Shown here: in pieces, positions 37,341 through 45,600 of the stretch
Layout of the letters: the number at the start of each line of letters is the position of its first letter
Numbering within the stretch: position 1 is the first letter of the stretch
From: a virus
IMG/VR virus record: IMGVR_UViG_3300027743_000013
Location: 1-46,109 of that record
Length of the DNA stretch: 46,109 bases
Direction: 5' to 3' (one strand)
Notes under the pieces: generated by a model
What the model was told of the DNA's origin: nothing
The model's input: the letters and a program-made list of their open reading frames with translations, nothing else
Database searches by the model: none
Program-made: the position numbers and the translations under genes

Positions 37341-39220
37341 TGGCGAACCCCTGGGAGCGAACCTACGCTGAGCCGAGCGCCGCGCCTGGACCGTGGGCGA
37401 GAAGCTATGCCGAGCCCGCCGCTGCGCCGGTCGACCCCGCCGAGGAAGAACGCCAGCGCGTCCTGGCTCAGCAGAAAAAAGAATATGAGAGCGACACTTG
37501 GGGCAACCTCGCCAAGCGTGCGGCGACCGGCATCGTCACCGGCCCGCTCGACATGGTTGGGGGCCTGATCAATCGCGGCATCACGCCTGTCGGACAGGTG
37601 GTGAGCGCAGTGAACAAGGGCGCTGAGTGGTTGGGCTACGGCAAGGACAAGGTTCAGATGCCAGCGGTGGGGCCTGCGGTAAACGAGGCGCTCGGCATCC
37701 CCGAGATACCTTCCTATGCAGGGCTCCCGCGACAGATTGCCGAAGGCGCTATCCCGGCTGTGGTGAGCGGTGGCCTTGGTGCAGGCGCGCAAGCGTACCG
37801 CGTCGGCGCTCCGATCGTCGGCGCTGTTGCCCGCTCGATCATGCCTTCGCTCACCGCAGTCGGCGGCTCGACGGCGGGCGGCAAGATTGGCGAAGCCATC
37901 GCACCATCCATCGGAGTTAAGCCAGAGGATGCCGCGTTCTATGGTTCACTGATTGGCGGCGTTGTGCCATCTGCCGTGCGTGCCGTGAACCCAATGGTGT
38001 CGCCGACGATCGACCGCACGATGGCCAAGCCGAACGCAGCGCAGATCGCCGCCGATGCGCGCAGCCTCGGCATCGAGCCGACGCCGACCATGCTCGGCAC
38101 TCCCTTTGTCGCGGCGCAGGAGCGGCAGCTATCGGGCCTGCCGGGCTCGGCTCAGCGTGTCCAGACGATGCGCGATAACCTATCGGCGCAAGTTCGCGCT
38201 GCCGGTGACGACATCGTCACGCAGCGACAAGCCTTCCCGCCGACCACGCCCGGCAACGCGCCGGTCATCCAGCTTGCCGAGCAGACCCGAGCCGCAGGCG
38301 GTGATGTCAGGGGCACGCTGCAGCAGGATTTGATGACCCGCACCGGGCCGCGCGCGCCGATGGATGCCGGAGGCATCATCACCGAGATGGTGCGCCAAGC
38401 GCAGCGCAGCGATCCGACCACGGCAGCGCCATTGATCGCGCGGGCGCGTGCGTTGAACCAGATGATCCGCGAGAACCCCGCCAACTATGATGCACAGGGC
38501 AACCTTGTCGGGACCAACATTCCGTATGAGCGCGGCAAATCCTGGCGCAGCAACCTCAGTGCAAGCGACACCAACATAAGCTCGGTGCCGTTTCATCTGC
38601 GGACCCCGGTGCGTGATGCCGCCACCGAAGCGATGCGGCAGACGGCAACGCGGAGCGGCGTGCCGCGCGAGCAGTTCGATACCGCGCAGCGGATAAGCGC
38701 TAACCAATACGGCGCTGAGCAGATCGGCCAGAGGCTTCAGCGCACGGTCGGAGAGCAGGGCGCGACGTCGTACAGGCAACTCGCACAGTGGTGGGAGCGG
38801 CTGTCTCCGCAGGAGCGCGCCCGCCTCGGCGGCGCGCAGGAGCCACAGCTTGCAGCGCTGGCACGAGTGTCACGAGAAGCAAATATCCCGACCTCGCAGA
38901 CAGGCCTTACACAATCGATGGGCGGTCAGATGCAGCAGGGCGTGGGGCGCGGGATCAAGGCGGCGATCGGCAGCGGGCTCGGCGCAGCCATCGGCTCGGT
39001 GATCGGCAGCCCACTCATCGGCGGCCCGATCGGCTTCGCAATCGGAGGCGCACTCGCTGACCAAGCCTATCCGATGCTGAATGCGGCACGGTTTAGACGT
39101 CACCGCAACTCCGTCCGTCAACTGGAGCAGGGACCGCTTCCTCCAGGCACCCGATCACCGGCAGACGTTGCACGACTGCTCGCGATCCTTGAGGCCGCAG
39201 GCGTAGGAGCCCGACGATGA
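37340..39220 (+). CDS. Internal/ejection-type virion protein 4 with glycine-zipper membrane region
   Basis: The product is 626 aa. The N-terminal 60 residues hold two W-x-x-x-Y-A-E-P repeats. A first hydrophobic Gly/Ala stretch lies at about 130-190, and near 545-580 there is a G-S-G-L-G-A-A-I-G-S-V-I-G-S-P-L-I-G-G-P-I-G-F-A-I-G-G glycine zipper. Both are typical of membrane-inserting ejection proteins. It starts in a TGATG overlap and its stop overlaps the lysozyme start (ATGA), so it is co-translated with that gene. Confidence 0.65.
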   Translation: MANPWERTYAEPSAAPGPWARSYAEPAAAPVDPAEEERQRVLAQQKKEYESDTWGNLAKRAATGIVTGPLDMVGGLINRGITPVGQVVSAVNKGAEWLGYGKDKVQMPAVGPAVNEALGIPEIPSYAGLPRQIAEGAIPAVVSGGLGAGAQAYRVGAPIVGAVARSIMPSLTAVGGSTAGGKIGEAIAPSIGVKPEDAAFYGSLIGGVVPSAVRAVNPMVSPTIDRTMAKPNAAQIAADARSLGIEPTPTMLGTPFVAAQERQLSGLPGSAQRVQTMRDNLSAQVRAAGDDIVTQRQAFPPTTPGNAPVIQLAEQTRAAGGDVRGTLQQDLMTRTGPRAPMDAGGIITEMVRQAQRSDPTTAAPLIARARALNQMIRENPANYDAQGNLVGTNIPYERGKSWRSNLSASDTNISSVPFHLRTPVRDAATEAMRQTATRSGVPREQFDTAQRISANQYGAEQIGQRLQRTVGEQGATSYRQLAQWWERLSPQERARLGGAQEPQLAALARVSREANIPTSQTGLTQSMGGQMQQGVGRGIKAAIGSGLGAAIGSVIGSPLIGGPIGFAIGGALADQAYPMLNAARFRRHRNSVRQLEQGPLPPGTRSPADVARLLAILEAAGVGARR

Positions 39221-42006
39221 GCTTGCCTGATTGGTTTATCAACCGCATCAAACACCGCGAGGGCTTTCGCGACAAACCATACTGGGACCACGGTCACTAC
39301 GCGATCGGCTACGGCAGCCGCGTCCAGGCGGGCGAGACATCGATCACCGAAGCCGAAGCGAACCGGCGATTGCTGACCGACCTCGCGAAGGCTCGCAACA
39401 TTGTCGACGGCGTGGTGCCGCAGGATGCGCCGGAGGGCGCGCGGCTCGCGCTGACATCGCTGACGCAGAACGCTGGCGACAAGTGGGTCAACAGCGGGCT
39501 CGGCGAGCATGTGCGGAAGGGTGACTGGGCTGCCGCGAATGCGCGCCTGCAGATGTACAACAAGGCGAGCGGAGAAACGAAGCAAGGATTGATCGAACGC
39601 CGCGCTGAAGAAGGATCGTGGATGCAGGGCACCATCCCGCAGAACACGCAGCCGCAGACTGCAGCAGCGCCGCCGCGCCCACCCGCCGACATCGCGGGGA
39701 TGGAAGTGCCCGGCCTGTCGATCAATCGCACCTACCAGCCTGGACAGGTCTTCGGGCGCAGCGCCACCGCGCGCGCCGAGCCGTTCACCGCGATCGTCGC
39801 GCACCACACCGGCACCAAGGATTTGAAGAGCGCGCTCAACGTCCTGAACAGTGGCGACACCGGGCGCGGTGGCCACAGCTTCGGCTATCATTTTTATATC
39901 GACAAGGACGGCACGGTGACCCAAGGCGCACCGCTTGATGCCCGCACCAATCACGTTGATAGCCCGCTCGGCAATTACCGCTCGGCGCGGCCAGACATCC
40001 GCAACAACAATGCGATGGGCATTGCCTTCGTCGGCCAGGGCGAAGACCCGACGCCAGCGCAACTCGCCGCCGCGCACCGCCTCACGGTGGCCGCGCAGCA
40101 GCGCTTCAACATCCCGACCAAGAACATCGTCGGCCACGGCGAGGTGCAGACCAATCGCGAGAGCAACGAGGGCATGCACCTCGTCCGCAAGATGCGAAGC
40201 GGCGAGCAGCCGACCCAAGTGGCGGCAGCGCCTGCGGCAGCAGCACCGGCAGCAACGCCAGCGGCATCCCTCGCACCGACCGACACGTCGGCGCAGTCGC
40301 GTGTGCCGTTCGATCCGAAGGGCTCCGGCTATGACATGGAGAGCGCCGTCGCCGCAGGCCTCAAGCCAGACGCAACAGGACATTGGCCGTCGCGTGTCCC
40401 TGACACGGGGCTGATCCTGAAGGGTGAGCGGCACCCGACCTACAATCTCACCCAGGAGGGCGAGAAGGCTGCCGGGTTAGACATCACGCCCGGCCCCGGT
40501 GGCCGCAACTATTCGGTCTTCCCCTCTCCGCAGTCGCTGCCAACGACGGTCCCGACAGGGCCACAGCCAGAGCCCGGCGACATCCAGGGTCGCATCGATC
40601 AGATGGTCACCGGCACCTACGGTCCAGACGGCGGCTCGCAGTCATCGGCAGCCGACATGCTCGCCACCGCATCGATGCCCGGCCTCGGCATCGGCGGGGC
40701 GTCATCGGCACAGCCATTCCCAGCCGCGCCAGGAGCGCCAGCCGTGGCGGCAACGCCGGTCCCGGTGGCCTCGCCCCGCTCGGCGCAAGCCAGCGCACCA
40801 GCGCGCACGCAGCGGGCAGCAGCACCGGCACGAGCAGCAGCGCCAGCGCGATCTGCCGAGCCGCTGATCCGCATGCATGGCCTGGATGGCTCGGACCAGA
40901 TGGGCACGATAGGACCGGCGGCTGGAGGCCTTCCGCTGTCGCCGTTCCGAGGGGCACCGGCTTCGCGGCGGTCAACCGAGGCATCCTCGGCACGGCGTCA
41001 GGAGCCGGTGTCACCCGCAGCAGCAGCGCCCGCAGCAGCAGTGGCACCACAGCAAAGCGGAGCCGCGTCGTTTGATGAGGCGGGCTTCGCGCCCGACAAC
41101 ACGCTGCGCGATGCCGCGACCCTCGCGATGATGGAGCGCGGGCTCCTGCAGCCCGGCTCGGATGTCTATCGCGGCGACGTGATAGGTGGCGTCCAAGGCT
41201 ATGGCGGTTTCAATCGGGTCGGCGGCGGCGAGCCCGAGGGCCAGAACCAAAACCTGTTCATGGATGGCAAGGTGCCGCCAGCCAATTGGCCGACACCGAG
41301 GATGCCGGATCGAGTGCCGGGCGAAGGCGGTCTGGTGTTCAACGCAGGCAGCGAGGCATCGCGCATGCCGCTGTCGCCGTTCGCACCACCGACTGCAGCG
41401 GACACGCAGGCTGCGGTGTTTGGACCGCCTGATGCGGAGACGTTGTCACGCATCCCGCGCGCGCCGGAGACGGTGTCGCTGCCGATGCCACGCTCTCGCG
41501 TGTCACAAGCGGGACGTTATGCCGTCGACACGCTCGGCATGCCGCTGCCTCGTCCGCGCCCTGCCGATCTCACCGGGCCGGTGCCACCGGCACCTGAGAT
41601 CGCCGGGATACTTGCGCCGCAGTCAGCGCCAGCAACACCAACATCGCCTGCATCGCCTGACCTATCGTGGGCAACACAGAAGACCGGGCCAGACGCGGTC
41701 TATGCCGGAGCGTTGGAGACACCAGCGACACCGGCATGGCCCGACGCGCCGCAGCCACAGCGACCGTTTGCCGTTGGCTCGCCGTGGGGCTTCGCCAGCG
41801 CTGCCAATGCAACGTCAGGCCCGGCGAACTTTCCGTCGACGCCGAGCGCCATCCCGTTCGCACAGCCACAGCAACTTGAGTGGTGGCAGATGCCCGGCAT
41901 GATGGGTGGCCTGTCACCGTTTGGGAGTTTCGGTGGGGGCTACTCCGGCGGGTTCAGCAGCGGCGGCTTTGGTGGCGGCGGCTACGGCGGCGGCGGCGGG
42001 TGGTAG
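39217..42006 (+). CDS. Large lysozyme (GH24)-amidase fusion, virion-associated murein hydrolase
   Basis: The product is 929 aa. Residues 1-136 are a GH24 (T4-type) lysozyme domain: Glu15 in R-E-G-F-R, Asp24 nine residues later and H-Y-A-I-G-Y-G-S; the third catalytic position, Thr26 in T4, is Ala29. Residues 165-325 are an N-acetylmuramoyl-L-alanine amidase/PGRP domain with candidate zinc ligands His196/His197 (A-H-H-T), His246 (T-N-H-V) and the G-H-G-E segment (His307). The remaining 600 residues are Pro/Ala/Ser-rich, with a final Gly-rich Y/F-G-G tail. It probably digests peptidoglycan during DNA entry. Its 3' end overlaps a leftward gene. Confidence 0.85.
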   Translation: MSLPDWFINRIKHREGFRDKPYWDHGHYAIGYGSRVQAGETSITEAEANRRLLTDLAKARNIVDGVVPQDAPEGARLALTSLTQNAGDKWVNSGLGEHVRKGDWAAANARLQMYNKASGETKQGLIERRAEEGSWMQGTIPQNTQPQTAAAPPRPPADIAGMEVPGLSINRTYQPGQVFGRSATARAEPFTAIVAHHTGTKDLKSALNVLNSGDTGRGGHSFGYHFYIDKDGTVTQGAPLDARTNHVDSPLGNYRSARPDIRNNNAMGIAFVGQGEDPTPAQLAAAHRLTVAAQQRFNIPTKNIVGHGEVQTNRESNEGMHLVRKMRSGEQPTQVAAAPAAAAPAATPAASLAPTDTSAQSRVPFDPKGSGYDMESAVAAGLKPDATGHWPSRVPDTGLILKGERHPTYNLTQEGEKAAGLDITPGPGGRNYSVFPSPQSLPTTVPTGPQPEPGDIQGRIDQMVTGTYGPDGGSQSSAADMLATASMPGLGIGGASSAQPFPAAPGAPAVAATPVPVASPRSAQASAPARTQRAAAPARAAAPARSAEPLIRMHGLDGSDQMGTIGPAAGGLPLSPFRGAPASRRSTEASSARRQEPVSPAAAAPAAAVAPQQSGAASFDEAGFAPDNTLRDAATLAMMERGLLQPGSDVYRGDVIGGVQGYGGFNRVGGGEPEGQNQNLFMDGKVPPANWPTPRMPDRVPGEGGLVFNAGSEASRMPLSPFAPPTAADTQAAVFGPPDAETLSRIPRAPETVSLPMPRSRVSQAGRYAVDTLGMPLPRPRPADLTGPVPPAPEIAGILAPQSAPATPTSPASPDLSWATQKTGPDAVYAGALETPATPAWPDAPQPQRPFAVGSPWGFASAANATSGPANFPSTPSAIPFAQPQQLEWWQMPGMMGGLSPFGSFGGGYSGGFSSGGFGGGGYGGGGGW

Positions 42007-42351
42007 GATCGCGACAGCGTCGGCTACCGCATCCCAGCAGTACAGTCGCGGAGGGTTGGGGGCTAATTTATTGACCCGCTCATAGTCGAGAATATTGTCG
42101 ACCAATCTTTGCAGCGCCGCCCGCAGCCGTTCGATCTCGTCCTCCGCTTCAATGATGCCACGGGTCTTGGCATCGCACAGCCCGCATTTGAACGGACCAT
42201 TATCAGGGACATCGCCCGGCACCGCGTAACCAAGTGCGCCTTTCAGTTGCCAATTCTCCAGCGTCAGCCGCTCGACCTTTCGTTCAAGCGCAGCCGTTGT
42301 CCAGTCTTGCATAGCGGCATTCTCGCCCAGCCGTTCAACGATGTCCGACAT
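41914..42351 (-). CDS. Leftward coiled-coil protein with CxxC motif
   Basis: The product is 145 aa from ATG 42351; a TTG ten codons upstream would also be in frame. GGGAAA precedes the ATG by eight bases. Residues 8-40 are an amphipathic coil (I-V-E-R-L-G-E-N-A-A, A-L-E-R-K-V-E-R-L-T-L-E-N), then C-G-L-C (about 67-70) and a second heptad coil (E-D-E-I-E-R-L-R-A-A-L-Q-R-L-V). The last 30 residues are Ala-rich and antisense to the lysozyme-amidase Gly-rich tail. Such E-R-L-R-A-A proteins are frequent in phage lysogeny or early regions. Function is unknown. Confidence 0.65.
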   Translation of the reverse strand: MSDIVERLGENAAMQDWTTAALERKVERLTLENWQLKGALGYAVPGDVPDNGPFKCGLCDAKTRGIIEAEDEIERLRAALQRLVDNILDYERVNKLAPNPPRLYCWDAVADAVAILPPAAAAVAAATKAAAAEPAGVAPTETPKR

Positions 42352-42388
42352 GGTATTTTTCCCATTAAAAACGGACCCCAAAAATACC
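42352..42388 (-). promoter_or_regulatory. 9-bp inverted repeat overlapping the ribosome site of the leftward gene
   Basis: GGTATTTTT (42352-42360) and AAAAATACC (42380-42388) are perfect reverse complements 19 bp apart. Read leftward, the mRNA leader would fold so that the arm next to the ATG at 42351 is paired, which could limit translation. As DNA it could also be an operator. Confidence 0.55.
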
Positions 42389-42433
42389 CTGTCTGGGACC
42401 GCCGCAAAATTTTTCCATTTTTCCCAGTCTGGT

Positions 42434-42452
42434 ACTAGCCCGGTACTAGCCC
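42434..42452 (+). repeat. Pair of ACTAGCCC sites, 11 bp apart
   Basis: Copies at 42434-42441 and 42445-42452, each preceded by GGT. The 11-bp step is close to one helical turn. The same arrangement occurs at 42662/42673, and CTAGCC-type sites occur at 8611/8622 on the opposite strand. Confidence 0.65.
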
Positions 42453-42661
42453 CTTAAGGCCCGATCGCAAAAAGGCCCATTTTGCTGGGTTTTTGAGGCA
42501 TGTTGTATTATCGAGAATAATAGAATATATGTTCGACACTGTTCAGCGCTGTTCAACAGAGTTAAAGGGGAAAGCCAGAAAAGCCCCGTCGTGGTTGAGC
42601 TTTCAGCGTGTTAGTGTTGAACTTGCCTGAAGATGCCTGCAGATGCCTACACCATCGTTTT

Positions 42662-42695
42662 ACTAGCCCAGCACTAGCCCAGGAGCCGGGCTAGT
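42662..42695. repeat. Second ACTAGCCC pair plus inverted copy
   Basis: ACTAGCCC at 42662-42669 and 42673-42680 (11-bp step) and GGGCTAGT at 42688-42695 in the opposite orientation, just upstream of the small gene that precedes the integrase. Confidence 0.65.
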
Positions 42696-42720
42696 AACCG
42701 AGAAAGAAGGAGAACCCCCA

Positions 42721-42939
42721 ATGTCTGTGTTTTCTGGCAAGCGCGTTTCCGCCAATGCCTTCGCGCTCTTTTCCACGGCTGAGTTGCAGCGCGATTTGCA
42801 GTCAGCCTCTTTGGATGCGGTGGCGCGGGCGAAGATTGAGGCCGAGATCGAGCGGCGTGCAAAGGCGGCCAAGGCGAAGGCGGTCAAGGCCTACATCGCC
42901 AAGCTCAAGCGCCAGGATGCCCGCGACGGCATCGAGTAA
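42721..42939 (+). CDS. Small basic helical protein preceding the integrase
   Basis: The product is 72 aa with a GAAGGAG site nine bases before ATG 42721. It is a single long charged helical region (E-L-Q-R-D-L-Q-S-A-S-L-D-A-V-A-R-A-K-I-E-A-E-I-E-R-R-A-K-A-A-K-A-K) with a C-terminal basic-acidic end. It lies 26 bp upstream of the integrase gene and probably shares its promoter. Function is unknown; an integrase accessory or DNA-bending role is possible from position. Confidence 0.6.
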   Translation: MSVFSGKRVSANAFALFSTAELQRDLQSASLDAVARAKIEAEIERRAKAAKAKAVKAYIAKLKRQDARDGIE

Positions 42940-42965
42940 CCCCATCAAAAAAGAGGATCACGACC

Positions 42966-44198
42966 ATGACCACCAAGATCGAACTGAAGCCAAACATCAT
43001 CACCGCGCTGCCTGCAGCGCCGCACGGCAAACGTGCCTACGCCTGGGACGCTCTCGTCCCAGGTTTTTGCGTTCGCGTCACCGACAAGGGCGCGAAGAGC
43101 TTCTGCCTCTCGGCCAAGCTGCCGGGCAAGACCAACACCGAAATCCTGACCATCGGCGCGGTCGGCAAGTTCACGCTCGCCGACGCCCGCGACGTTGCCC
43201 GCGACTGGCTGATCCAGATCAGCAAGGGCACCGATCCCCGGCAGGCCAAGATCGCCGCCGCGAAGAAGGTGGATGACGCTGGCAAGAATTGCTTTCGCGC
43301 CCGAGCCACCCAGTGGCAGGCGATAGGGCTCTCGCATGTGGGCGAGCGCAGCCTCGTCTTCATCGCGCACTCGATGACCAAGCGGTTCATTCCGGTGTGG
43401 GGCGATCGCCCGGTCGATAGCCTGACCACGCGCGAGATCGCCGACCTGATCAAGGACATCGCCAAGGATCACGGCACGGGCGCGGCCCGCATCGCGCTCA
43501 GCCACATCAAGCAGTTCTATAATTGGTTGGCGAACGACGGCACCGTGGCCTACTCGCCAGCCGAGGCGATCTCCGGCAAGCGGCTGCTCGGCGAGGCTCC
43601 CGCGCGCGATCGCGTCCTGACCGACGCCGAGCTTGCCGCTGTGTGGCACGGCGCGTGGAAGCTCGACCTCTGGCTGCCGCAAATCTATCGCCTGCTGATC
43701 CTCACCGGCTGCCGCCGCGACGAGGTATCACGGGCGCGTTGGGAGGAGATCGATCTCAAGGCCAAGGTCTGGGTGATCCCGGCGAAGCGGATGAAGGGCA
43801 AGCAGACCCATGTCATCCCGCTCACCCCGATGATGATCGAGATCATCATGACCATCCCTCGGAGCAACAGCCCGCTGCTGTTCCCGAGCCGCAACGGCAC
43901 CGCCGCGAAGCTCGACAACCGCGCCAGGGCCAAGATCACCAAGGCGTGCGGCTTCAAGGATTGGGTGAACCACGATCTGCGCCGCACGATGCGGACGGGT
44001 CTGTCGCCGAAGGCGATGGGCATCCCGAAGGACATCGCCGAGCGGATGATCGCGCACTCTCAGGGCAAGCTTGACGGCATCTACAACAAGTTTGCCTACA
44101 TCGATGAGAAGCGCGCGGGCTTTGAGGCGTGGTGCAATTACGTTGCCGGTGTCGCCCGGCGGCACGACGCTAATCCGGTGAAGCGGCGCGCCGCCTGA
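42966..44198 (+). CDS. int: Tyrosine integrase (phage site-specific recombinase)
   Basis: The product is 410 aa. The N-terminal part (about 20-100) matches the arm-binding DUF4102-type domain of P4-like integrases (W-D-x-L-V-P-G-F-C-V-R-V-T-D-K-G-A-K-S-F). Catalytic residues are Arg250 (T-G-C-R-R-D-E), a Lys in M-K-G-K-Q-T-H (277-279), His336-x2-Arg339 (N-H-D-L-R-R-T), His364 (I-A-H-S-Q-G) and Tyr373 (G-I-Y-N-K). It should insert and excise the phage genome at a host site. The gene converges on an AlpA-like gene and overlaps its end by 29 bp. Confidence 0.95.
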   Translation: MTTKIELKPNIITALPAAPHGKRAYAWDALVPGFCVRVTDKGAKSFCLSAKLPGKTNTEILTIGAVGKFTLADARDVARDWLIQISKGTDPRQAKIAAAKKVDDAGKNCFRARATQWQAIGLSHVGERSLVFIAHSMTKRFIPVWGDRPVDSLTTREIADLIKDIAKDHGTGAARIALSHIKQFYNWLANDGTVAYSPAEAISGKRLLGEAPARDRVLTDAELAAVWHGAWKLDLWLPQIYRLLILTGCRRDEVSRARWEEIDLKAKVWVIPAKRMKGKQTHVIPLTPMMIEIIMTIPRSNSPLLFPSRNGTAAKLDNRARAKITKACGFKDWVNHDLRRTMRTGLSPKAMGIPKDIAERMIAHSQGKLDGIYNKFAYIDEKRAGFEAWCNYVAGVARRHDANPVKRRAA

Positions 44199-44415
44199 CG
44201 CGGCGGCGGGTAACCTTCGGGGGCGGCGCATCTCGCGCCGCCCTTTTTGTATTCAGGAAGGCGTCGATCTCGGCCTCGTCCCACAGCACGGCATTGGTGG
44301 TGATGTTAATGCGCTTCGGAAATTTGCCGTCCTTCTCCAGCCGCGACAGGTGCTGCCGGGTGTGCGGAATGCCTTTTAGCTCTTTCAGTTCCTCGTAGCG
44401 CAGCAGCTTGCCCAT
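44170..44415 (-). CDS. AlpA-type HTH protein, likely excisionase/directionality factor
   Basis: The product is 81 aa with an AAGGAGAAG site before ATG 44415. It has the MerR/AlpA-like unit L-L-R-Y-E-E-L-K-E-L-K-G-I-P-H-T-R-Q-H-L-S-R-L-E-K-D-G-K-F-P-K-R, with W-D-E-A-E-I-D-A-F-L closing the fold (about 45-54), then a basic, disordered C-terminus. AlpA proteins act as excisionases or regulators of P4-type integrases. It is the last gene of the leftward operon that begins at the exonuclease. Confidence 0.8.
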   Translation of the reverse strand: MGKLLRYEELKELKGIPHTRQHLSRLEKDGKFPKRINITTNAVLWDEAEIDAFLNTKRAARDAPPPKVTRRRVRRRAASPD

Positions 44416-44502
44416 CGGGCTTCTCCTTGAAATGTGAGCGCGGCGGCAGTGGAGCTACCGCCGCGCCCCTGGCTGGAGACATGCTCTCCCAAGCGATGTC
44501 CC

Positions 44503-44829
44503 TCAGACCGCGTTCGCCTGAAACATGGGGAGCTCCGGCTCCCCGATTATTTTCCTGGCGCGCTTCAGCGCCACGGCTCGTCCCTTCAGCATCACCCGAT
44601 CGATCGAAACCACCGGATAGGTGATGCCCTTAAGCTGCATGTATGCGTCGATATCTTCAAACCTTGTACCGACACCCCGCGCCGTGTTTGCCATCGCCTG
44701 CTTGAGGCCGACGCCGTGGTTGGCACCGCCGCAGATGCAAGTGCATTCCGGCGACTTGGCCTCGTGGCAATTGGCATCACACCGACCAACGCAACCGGAA
44801 AACTTGTACACCGCGACGACGGTGGTCAT
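44503..44829 (-). CDS. Cys-rich small protein
   Basis: The product is 108 aa. The N-terminal half has a dense Cys/His set: C-V-G-R-C-D-A-N-C-H ... C-T-C-I-C-G-G-A-N-H-G-V-G (about 13-40), probably a metal-binding unit. The C-terminal half is helical and basic (V-M-L-K-G-R-A-V-A-L-K-R-A-R-K-I). I know similar Cys-rich proteins from alphaproteobacterial phages and prophages, with no assigned role. It starts by a four-base overlap with the 59-aa gene. Confidence 0.7.
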   Translation of the reverse strand: MTTVVAVYKFSGCVGRCDANCHEAKSPECTCICGGANHGVGLKQAMANTARGVGTRFEDIDAYMQLKGITYPVVSIDRVMLKGRAVALKRARKIIGEPELPMFQANAV

Positions 44830-45005
44830 ATCTTCTCCTTCTCATGATGCCCCGGTAGCTGACCGGATTTCGCGATCCGCGCGATCTCGTCATCGATCCA
44901 GTTCATCGCCTTGTCTTGATTGTCGGCGAGCGCGACCACCCGCTTGTCGCGGGAGATCGTCCAGCCATGTGGGTCACGCTCCAGCTTGTAGCCTCGATAG
45001 ATCAT
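44826..45005 (-). CDS. 59-aa small phage protein
   Basis: The product is 59 aa from ATG 45005, which has an excellent GGAGGAGGAG site upstream; the frame is open further but those codons are Arg-rich and antisense or overlapping to the previous gene. It reads as a beta-hairpin and helix unit (Y-R-G-Y-K-L-E-R-D-P-H-G-W-T-I-S-R-D, A-L-A-D-N-Q-D-K-A-M-N-W-I-D-D-E-I-A-R-I). It overlaps the upstream gene by 32 bp. No function is known to me. Confidence 0.7.
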   Translation of the reverse strand: MIYRGYKLERDPHGWTISRDKRVVALADNQDKAMNWIDDEIARIAKSGQLPGHHEKEKI

Positions 45006-45600
45006 GCGTCTCCTCCTCCGGTAGAAACCTGATCGCACGCATGTACTTCCAGCGCAGTTGCCTGACCTCGCGCCAGCCTTCCTCCCTCGCCGCCTGCAGC
45101 AGCAGCGCGTAGTGGCTGGCCATTGATGTGTGCGCCTCCTCGTGCGTGGCCTTGCGCCCTTCGTGCCACCAATCAGCGCGGTCGGCATCGCCGATCAACC
45201 GGAACAGAATGCCGCGACCGGAATGAAACGGCAGGAAGCGCGACGACTGCCACAGGCAGATCACGCCGTCAGGCGCGAGATAGGTCTGCGCGGCATATTC
45301 GGCGCAATCGTTGTGGCTCGGCGGCTCAGCGCCGACGCGACCGATGACGTTGGCTCCGGTGAGGAAGAACACGCCCTGGCGGCTGCGCCTTTCACCGCAC
45401 AGCCAGCAACGCGGCACCGCAAAGCATCGCGTGTATTTCACGCCGTCGACCGCATCCAGATCGGGGATGCCTTCGCCGGGCTTTGCATGCCCACCAAGCT
45501 CATCGAGCCATTGCACGTACCAAGGGATCGGCACGCCCTCATAGTGCGGCAGCTTGGCCATGCGTGGCGGCACCTTCGCCGTTGGTATGTTCATCACCAT
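44974..45600 (-). CDS. CWxCG/PPSHxxC-type phage protein with probable zinc site
   Basis: The product is 208 aa from ATG 45600, with GAGGAGG eight bases upstream; the frame extends to 46068 but that part is antisense-like and overlaps the secreted-protein gene. Cys65-x2-Cys68 (C-W-L-C-G) and P-P-S-H96-x2-C99-A-E-Y-A-A fit the pattern of a phage protein family in which a C-W-x-C-G knuckle and an E-P-P-S-H-x-D-C-A segment form one metal site, with an H-P-like middle. I know it as conserved in phages, without function. It overlaps the wrapped gene upstream by 7 bp. Confidence 0.7.
   Translation of the reverse strand: MVMNIPTAKVPPRMAKLPHYEGVPIPWYVQWLDELGGHAKPGEGIPDLDAVDGVKYTRCFAVPRCWLCGERRSRQGVFFLTGANVIGRVGAEPPSHNDCAEYAAQTYLAPDGVICLWQSSRFLPFHSGRGILFRLIGDADRADWWHEGRKATHEEAHTSMASHYALLLQAAREEGWREVRQLRWKYMRAIRFLPEEETHDLSRLQAGA

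Larger units (their letters stand above)
42352..42720. promoter_or_regulatory. Repeat-rich control region upstream of integrase; candidate attP
   Basis: A 369-bp gap without genes. In order it contains an inverted repeat at 42352-42388, an ACTAGCCC pair at 42434/42445, a small CCCA-N6-TGGG hairpin with five T (about 42478-42495), an AT-rich inverted repeat (42506-42522), CTGTTCA direct repeats (42539/42549), 10-bp GCCTG(A/C)AGAT tandem repeats (42625-42654), and another ACTAGCCC pair at 42662/42673 with an inverted GGGCTAGT at 42688. Placing an integrase core between arm-type sites would fit, but no attachment core can be proven here. Confidence 0.55.

Noticed and set aside
39118-40434. 438-codon frame antisense to the lysozyme-amidase gene
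   Set aside because: Low-complexity Arg/Ala/Cys product; the plus-strand gene has clear catalytic domains.
42453-42661. Specific attP core sequence
   Set aside because: Inverted repeats and tandem sites are present, but there is no host sequence or tRNA-like end to compare, so naming a core would be a guess.
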